Assembly (NCBI GenBank): GCA_964627755.1
Contig: CAZVIH010000084.1
Span: 1 to 17,274 of the forward strand
Source of the DNA: B10-G9 sp964627755
GTDB taxonomy: Bacteria; Chloroflexota; Anaerolineae; Anaerolineales; UBA11858
Reading direction: 5' to 3'
DNA: 17,274 bases
Shown here piece by piece: positions 13,397 to 17,274 of the stretch. The notes beneath the pieces were generated by a model. That model worked only from the letters and a program-made list of their open reading frames with translations. It ran no database searches and had not been told where the DNA came from. Each line of letters opens with the position of its first letter. Positions within the stretch are counted from its first letter, which is position 1. Position numbers and translations under genes: made by a program.

Positions 13397-15781
13397 TCAT
13401 TCCGTAAAACTTACCACTGACACCCCATCTCCCCCTTCTCCTTCCTTCCCTGGTTCATAATGATCCACCTGGGGATGTGCCTTCAGGACATCGCGGACAG
13501 CTTTCCGAAGCCTGCCAGTGCCCATACCGTGAATGATCCGGGCCCAGGGCAGACGCGCCAGAAAAGCTTTATCCAAAAAATATCCTAGATTTTCCAGGGC
13601 TTCATCCACTTGCTGACCGCGCAGATCCAATTCCATTCCCGGCGAAACCACCTCTGTGGGCGTCCGGACTATGGTTTCATAACCAGCCTCAACCTCTGGT
13701 GCCTCCTCCTGGGCTGTGTGCTCAAGATCCGATTTCTGAGCCCGGACCCGCATATTTCCCACCTGGATTTCCACTGCATTCCCGTTTACGGATAACACAA
13801 GACCCTTTTTTCCCAGCGCTCGCAAATACACCTTATCACCCTCCCGGATAGGTCCAGTGGGTATGGGCAGATCTAGTTTTGTTTTCTTGCTTTGAACAGG
13901 TTGGGAGACCTCTTCTTCGATCAGTTTGGCTTTCTCTTCCAGCTGCTCGATTTGCTCTTCTGGTACTTGATCCTTTTTGATTTCATCCTTAATCTTTTTA
14001 AGATCATTCTTTAATGATTGCAGGGTCTTTCGGGATTTCTGGCGGAGATTTTCCAGGTTTTCCAGGCGTTCGTTCTCAACCTCCACGATCCGGTCAGCCA
14101 GTTGGATCCGCAGTTTTTCAACTTCCTGGTGGGCTCTTTCCGCAGCCGCGCGGCTATCTTCCGCCAATTTCCGCTGCCGGTGGATCTCATCCAGCAGATC
14201 ATCCGCTTGTAGATCAGTGGGATCAAGTGTCCCCCTGGCAGCCTGGATGATCTCGTCCGGGAGGCCCAACCTTCCTGCAATCGCCAGGGCGTTGGAGCGG
14301 CCCGGAAGCCCGATCGTTAGGTGATAGGTTGGCCGTAAACTTTTCAGGTCAAATTCCACCGATGCATTAATCACTCCCGGTGTGGAATGGGCATAAGCTT
14401 TTAAATCTGGATGATGGGTAGTAACCAGGGTGGTTATACCTCGATCCAATAGATTAGACATCAGGGATCGGGCCAGCGCAGCGCCTTCCTGGGGATCAGT
14501 GCCTGCCCCTAATTCATCCAGGATCACAAGTGAACGGCGGTCCACCTTTTCGAGAATCTTGATGATATTGGTGATATGACCTGAAAAGGTGGACAGGGAT
14601 TGTTCGATGGATTGTTCATCCCCGATATCGGCATAAATATTGTTAAAAAGACTGATCTCGGACGATCCGGAAGCAGGGATATGCAGCCCGCTTTGAGCCA
14701 TCAGTACCAGCAGCCCAACGGTTTTTAAGGTGACGGTTTTTCCCCCGGTATTGGGGCCGGTGATGATCAAGGCGTAGGTTTCTTTATCGAGAGCGACATC
14801 AATCGCCACCACCTGATGAGGATCCAAAAGTGGATGCCGGGCACCAAAAAGCCGCAGGACAACACCTGGATGGCCGTCTCCCTGTTTCTTTGGGAAAGGG
14901 TGGAGTATCGGTGGAAAGGCATACAATTCGAGCGCATACCTTCCCCGGGCAAACGCCAGGTCCAACCGGGTCAGGACCTCTACCATCTCCTGTAAAACCG
15001 GTCCATGTTCAGCCACTTTAGCAGTTAATTCTGCCAGAATGCGCTGGATCTCATCACGTTCATCCAATTCCAGTTTTCGGAATTTATTATTGGCCTCCAC
15101 CATCACCTGGGGTTCGACATAAATCGTCGCCCCTGAAGCAGACTGATCGTGCACAATGCCCGGCACATTGGTTCTGGCCTCCGCCTTTAACGGCAGCACA
15201 TACCGGCCGTTGCGCTGAGTGACGATCGATTCCTGCAGATATTTGGCTACCTCAGGTTTCTTTAACATCTGATCCATGCGGTTTTTAAGCCTGGTGTGCT
15301 GAGTTCTTAATTCCCTGCGAATTCGGCCCAGTTTTTCCGAGGCGGTATCCAGGATCTCGTCCTGGTCTGAAACCACTTTGGAAATCAAGCGCACCAAACC
15401 TAGAGATTCTGGCAGCTGCTCAGAAATGCTCTCCAGGGCAGGGAATTCTCCCTGGTCCTTCTGAAATACTCTCTTTATATTGCGAGCTGCAACCAGGGAA
15501 TCCTTGACCTGCAGCAGTCGGGAGGGTTCCAACACAATGCCGCGCAAGGCATCCTCTACGATCGGCCTTAAATCCCTGGCTCCACCAATGGTTGTGCCTG
15601 GATGTAAGGTTATAAGCGCTACAGCATCGGAAGTTTCGCTCTGTAATGCGCGAACTTCATCCAGGTCTGCAGAAGGCTGCATTTCCAGAGCCCGTTCCCG
15701 GGCCGGATTAAAGTGGCACTGGGCTGCCAGGGCAGACAAAATGCGTGGGTATTCCAGGGTTCTTAACGTTTTTTGATCCAT
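13397..15781 (-). CDS. mutS2: Endonuclease MutS2 (ribosome-rescue/anti-recombination ATPase with Smr domain)
   Basis: This 794-aa protein matches MutS2 from end to end. An N-terminal core/lever region (about 1-300, starting MDQKTLRTLEYPRILSALA) lacks the mismatch-recognition domain of MutS. The ABC-type ATPase has Walker A GPNTGGKT (342-349), Walker B with DELGAGTD from Asp422, and TTHHPDLKAYA. A long charged coiled coil (about 520-640) and a KOW/SH3-like stretch follow. The C-terminal Smr nuclease domain has LDLRG (718-722) and HGMGTGRLRKAV (751 onward), so the catalytic motifs are intact. MutS2 was first linked to suppression of homologous recombination and later to splitting of collided ribosomes. 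The start has no strong Shine-Dalgarno sequence. It is divergent from the Fe-S protein gene and has no operon partner in view. Confidence 0.97.
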   Translation of the reverse strand: MDQKTLRTLEYPRILSALAAQCHFNPARERALEMQPSADLDEVRALQSETSDAVALITLHPGTTIGGARDLRPIVEDALRGIVLEPSRLLQVKDSLVAARNIKRVFQKDQGEFPALESISEQLPESLGLVRLISKVVSDQDEILDTASEKLGRIRRELRTQHTRLKNRMDQMLKKPEVAKYLQESIVTQRNGRYVLPLKAEARTNVPGIVHDQSASGATIYVEPQVMVEANNKFRKLELDERDEIQRILAELTAKVAEHGPVLQEMVEVLTRLDLAFARGRYALELYAFPPILHPFPKKQGDGHPGVVLRLFGARHPLLDPHQVVAIDVALDKETYALIITGPNTGGKTVTLKTVGLLVLMAQSGLHIPASGSSEISLFNNIYADIGDEQSIEQSLSTFSGHITNIIKILEKVDRRSLVILDELGAGTDPQEGAALARSLMSNLLDRGITTLVTTHHPDLKAYAHSTPGVINASVEFDLKSLRPTYHLTIGLPGRSNALAIAGRLGLPDEIIQAARGTLDPTDLQADDLLDEIHRQRKLAEDSRAAAERAHQEVEKLRIQLADRIVEVENERLENLENLRQKSRKTLQSLKNDLKKIKDEIKKDQVPEEQIEQLEEKAKLIEEEVSQPVQSKKTKLDLPIPTGPIREGDKVYLRALGKKGLVLSVNGNAVEIQVGNMRVRAQKSDLEHTAQEEAPEVEAGYETIVRTPTEVVSPGMELDLRGQQVDEALENLGYFLDKAFLARLPWARIIHGMGTGRLRKAVRDVLKAHPQVDHYEPGKEGEGGDGVSVVSFTE

Positions 15782-15830
15782 CGCTGTCAGTTTACCATAT
15801 CAATGAAACTGAGGGAGTGAGAATAGGTGA

Positions 15831-15900
15831 GTATTCAGTGATCAGTATTCAGTAAATTAATGACTGATTACCGATTACCGATTACTGAATACCAATTACT
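15831..15900. repeat. Tandem 7-bp repeats and inverted repeat in the mutS2/Fe-S intergenic region
   Basis: Five 7-mers run head to tail at 15866-15900 (gattacc, gattacc, gattact, gaatacc, aattact). gtattcagt occurs twice (15831-15839 and 15845-15853). gtattcagtaa (15845-15855) and ttactgaatac (15882-15892) form an 11-bp perfect inverted repeat around a 26-nt loop. The 177-bp region between the two divergent genes holds both promoters, so the repeat sits where it could influence either gene. Confidence 0.75.
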
Positions 15901-15923
15901 GGTCATATTACGAATCCCTCGAT

Positions 15924-15929
15924 TATAAT
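15924..15929 (+). promoter_or_regulatory. Consensus -10 element of the Fe-S protein gene
   Basis: A perfect TATAAT lies 29 bases before the ATG at 15959, giving a leader of about 22 nt. No good -35 is found 16-18 bp upstream. The leader (ctcaaataaaaaaata) is A-rich and has no Shine-Dalgarno sequence. Confidence 0.45.
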
Positions 15930-15958
15930 CTGACAATATCACTCAAATAAAAAAATAA

Positions 15959-16774
15959 ATGAGCACTCCTGTCTGGTTTGTCAATTTCCTGAAAACAATC
16001 TACCCTACCCGGCATTCTCTTGCCAGGCTTACCAGGGTGCCCCTGATCGGCAGCGTGGTAGACCACCTGCTATTCCGGGGGGATGAGATGTACGTTCTGC
16101 CCAAAGATCAGACTATCAAGATCAATGAAGCTCTGGACAGGCCGGAGAGCATGATCATTCCTTCCCAGGTAGTGGAACATTATATAAACAAGGCCAACCA
16201 CCACTGGATCATGAATTTTTGTATCTGTCGGGAAGGTGATGGCTGCCAGGACTATCCCCGGGATCTTGGCTGTCTCTTCCTGGGTAAACCTGTCTTGCAG
16301 ATCAACTCAAAACTCGGTCGGCTGGTAACAAAAGAAGAAGCTCTGGAGCATGCCCGGCTCTGTCGCGAAGCCGGACTGGTGCATACGATTGGAAGCAACC
16401 GTCTTGATTCGGTTTGGCTGGGTGTAACTCCGACTGAAGAATTAATGACCATATGCAATTGCTGCCCCTGTTGCTGCCTATGGGGTCTTGTCACCGACCT
16501 GACGCCCAAGATCGGCAATAAAATTACCGGCATGCCGGGAGTTAAAGTACACATCACAGATGACTGCTCAGGCTGCGGTCTTTGTGCAGAGGGAATATGT
16601 TTTGCTGAAGCAATCCGGGTGATCAACGGAAAAGCAGAAATCAGCCTGGAATGCCGGGGCTGTGGTCGCTGCGTTGAAATATGCCCAGAGGATGCGATTC
16701 TTTTGACCATTGACGGGGAAGAAAATATCCAGCAAATCCTGCACCGTTTAGATAACCTGGTAGATTTGGATTAA
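15959..16774 (+). CDS. Cys-rich 4Fe-4S ferredoxin-domain protein
   Basis: This 271-aa cytoplasmic protein is probably an electron carrier or redox module. It has three Cys-rich parts. An N-terminal block has Cys88, Cys90, Cys96 and Cys105 (FCICREGDGCQDYPRDLGCLFLG region). A middle cluster reads CNCCPCCC (166-173). The C-terminal 2[4Fe-4S] ferredoxin domain has Cys203-x2-Cys206-x2-Cys209-x4-Cys214 and Cys232-x2-Cys235-x2-Cys238-x3-Cys242-Pro. The first ferredoxin motif carries one extra residue before its last Cys and lacks the usual Pro. The N-terminal half (1-80) has no Cys and is not a recognised domain. The layout fits the family of 'ferredoxin-like' proteins of strict anaerobes with an N-terminal Cys block, but I cannot name a partner enzyme. 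The gene is monocistronic with a terminator at 16821-16855. Confidence 0.88.
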   Translation: MSTPVWFVNFLKTIYPTRHSLARLTRVPLIGSVVDHLLFRGDEMYVLPKDQTIKINEALDRPESMIIPSQVVEHYINKANHHWIMNFCICREGDGCQDYPRDLGCLFLGKPVLQINSKLGRLVTKEEALEHARLCREAGLVHTIGSNRLDSVWLGVTPTEELMTICNCCPCCCLWGLVTDLTPKIGNKITGMPGVKVHITDDCSGCGLCAEGICFAEAIRVINGKAEISLECRGCGRCVEICPEDAILLTIDGEENIQQILHRLDNLVDLD

Positions 16775-16812
16775 CTTCCAAAGTTATGTAACACAAAAGG
16801 ACTGAGTCCTTT
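16773..16812 (+). repeat. Two small hairpins after the Fe-S gene
   Basis: aactt-cca-aagtt (16773-16785) overlaps the stop codon, and aaaggac-tga-gtccttt (16796-16812) follows. A near copy of the second, aaggac-tta-gtcctt, is at 16880-16894 on the other side of the terminator. They are too short to be called terminators alone. Confidence 0.4.
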
Positions 16813-16820
16813 CATGAGAT

Positions 16821-16855
16821 AAGGAGCAAATCCCTGAGAGGGATTTGTTCCTTTT
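16821..16855 (+). terminator. Intrinsic terminator of the Fe-S protein gene
   Basis: The arms aaggagcaaatccct (16821-16835) and agggatttgttcctt (16839-16853) form a 15-bp stem with one G-U pair and a 3-nt loop, followed by a short T-run. It lies 47 bp after the stop codon. Confidence 0.85.
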
Positions 16856-16897
16856 GAATTTAAATAAAGGATCAGAATGAAGGACTTAGTCCTTAAC

Positions 16898-17144
16898 CTG
16901 TCTGTGTTAACCGGCGGCATACTTCCGAAGTCAATCAAGCTCCACCATCTACAAAATAATCGCCAAAAGACTTCGGAAGACTGTCTGTGTTAATCAGCGG
17001 CATACTTCCGAAGTCTTTAGGAAAGCTGTTCTTCAAGCGACAATTTCCTGACTTCGGAAGACTGTCTATGTTAACCAGCGGCATACTTCCGAAGTCAATC
17101 AAGCTCCACCATTTACAAAATAATCGCCAAAAGACTTCGGAAGA
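16898..17144. repeat. REP/BIME-like mosaic array of alternating inverted repeats (CRISPR-like layout)
   Basis: Three units of 83, 81 and 83 bp start at 16898, 16981 and 17062. Units 1 and 3 differ at three positions. Unit 2 shares the ends but has a different centre. Arms cttccgaagtc and gacttcggaag (11 bp) alternate through the array. Read another way, two full 47-bp repeats (16969-17015 and 17050-17096, two mismatches) and two partial ones (16898-16932 and 17133-17144) separate 'spacers' of 36, 34 and 36 bp. Each 47-bp repeat folds as an 11-bp stem with a 25-nt loop. Spacers 1 and 3 are the same sequence with one change, so this is not a working CRISPR array. The centre of unit 2 has its own inverted repeat (aggaaa/tttcct). 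The array lies between two convergent genes. Confidence 0.85.
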
Positions 17145-17157
17145 AAAATATACTTTA

Positions 17158-17274
17158 CTATTCCTCTACCTGATACGAATCATCCGGCACCCAGGCTGGC
17201 ACACAGATCGCCATGAACACCAGATCAGTTTCTCCTTCGTTGTGGATTTGGTGATTTTCACCGGATTCTATCCA
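17158..17274 (-). CDS. Cupin-domain protein, C-terminal part (runs off the window)
   Basis: The minus strand from 17274 is open for 38 codons to TAG at 17160-17158. The visible peptide contains SGENHQIHNEGETDLVFMAI followed by CVPAWVPDDSYQVEE. The G-E-x-H-x-I-x-N pattern followed by L-x-F-x-x-x-x-x-P is the second conserved motif and last strands of small cupins (cupin_2 type). The His in it would be a metal ligand if the first motif, outside the window, is intact. The substrate cannot be inferred. The gene reads toward the repeat array. Confidence 0.7.
   Translation of the reverse strand, partial: WIESGENHQIHNEGETDLVFMAICVPAWVPDDSYQVEE

Noticed and set aside
13977..14324. Plus-strand frames opposite the mutS2 coiled coil
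   Set aside because: Ser/Arg-rich translations are the mirror of the Glu/Leu/Arg-rich coiled-coil codons of mutS2.
16898..17144. CRISPR array
   Set aside because: Spacers 1 and 3 are the same sequence with one change, arms alternate in orientation, there are too few repeats, and no cas gene is present in the window.
16898..17144. Integron attC sites
   Set aside because: No RYYYAAC/GTTRRRY core pair at the unit ends, no integrase and no cassette ORFs.

Overview
This window reads as chromosomal DNA of a free-living anaerobe or facultative anaerobe. The mix is a compact MetRS without a C-terminal tRNA-binding extension, MutS2, a secreted lipoprotein serpin, an FtsX/MacB-type exporter with one ATPase fused to a cyclic-nucleotide-binding-like domain, and a Cys-rich ferredoxin-type protein. 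Together with roughly 50% GC, this suggests Chloroflexota, probably Anaerolineae. That placement is inference from gene content, not a marker-gene result.

Left part (1-3153, + strand): a non-coding stretch carries an 80-bp copy of the 5' part of metG whose differences from metG are all synonymous. It is followed by an unrecognised 227-aa protein and then by a metG regulatory leader. The leader has a good promoter, a 37-codon ORF with the residues M-M-M-V-M, mutually exclusive antiterminator and terminator hairpins, and then metG itself. I interpret it as ribosome-mediated attenuation of methionyl-tRNA synthetase, and it is the most interesting item in the window. A strong, probably bidirectional terminator follows metG.

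3181-4241: a minus-strand two-gene operon (six-helix membrane protein plus overlapping XRE regulator) has a near-consensus promoter next to a 17-bp palindrome. It diverges from a TetR gene that has its own promoter and CATAAT/ATTATG repeats running into its start codon.

4239-10547 (+): tetR followed by a probable exporter operon. It encodes a canonical ABC ATPase, a second ATPase with a degenerate signature motif fused to a cNMP-binding-like domain, an 8-helix double-FtsX permease, and a lipoprotein membrane-fusion protein, ending at a terminator shared with the convergent serpin gene.

10591-13396 (-): a lipoprotein serpin with an inhibitory-type hinge, a small secreted protein with its own terminator, and a decayed IS200-type Y1 transposase with two in-frame stops, flanked by hairpins.

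13397-17274: mutS2 (-), a divergent intergenic region with 7-bp tandem repeats, a Cys-rich 4Fe-4S protein (+) with a terminator, then a 247-bp array of alternating inverted repeats that mimics a CRISPR array but is better described as a REP/BIME-like mosaic. At the right edge is the C-terminus of a cupin protein (-).
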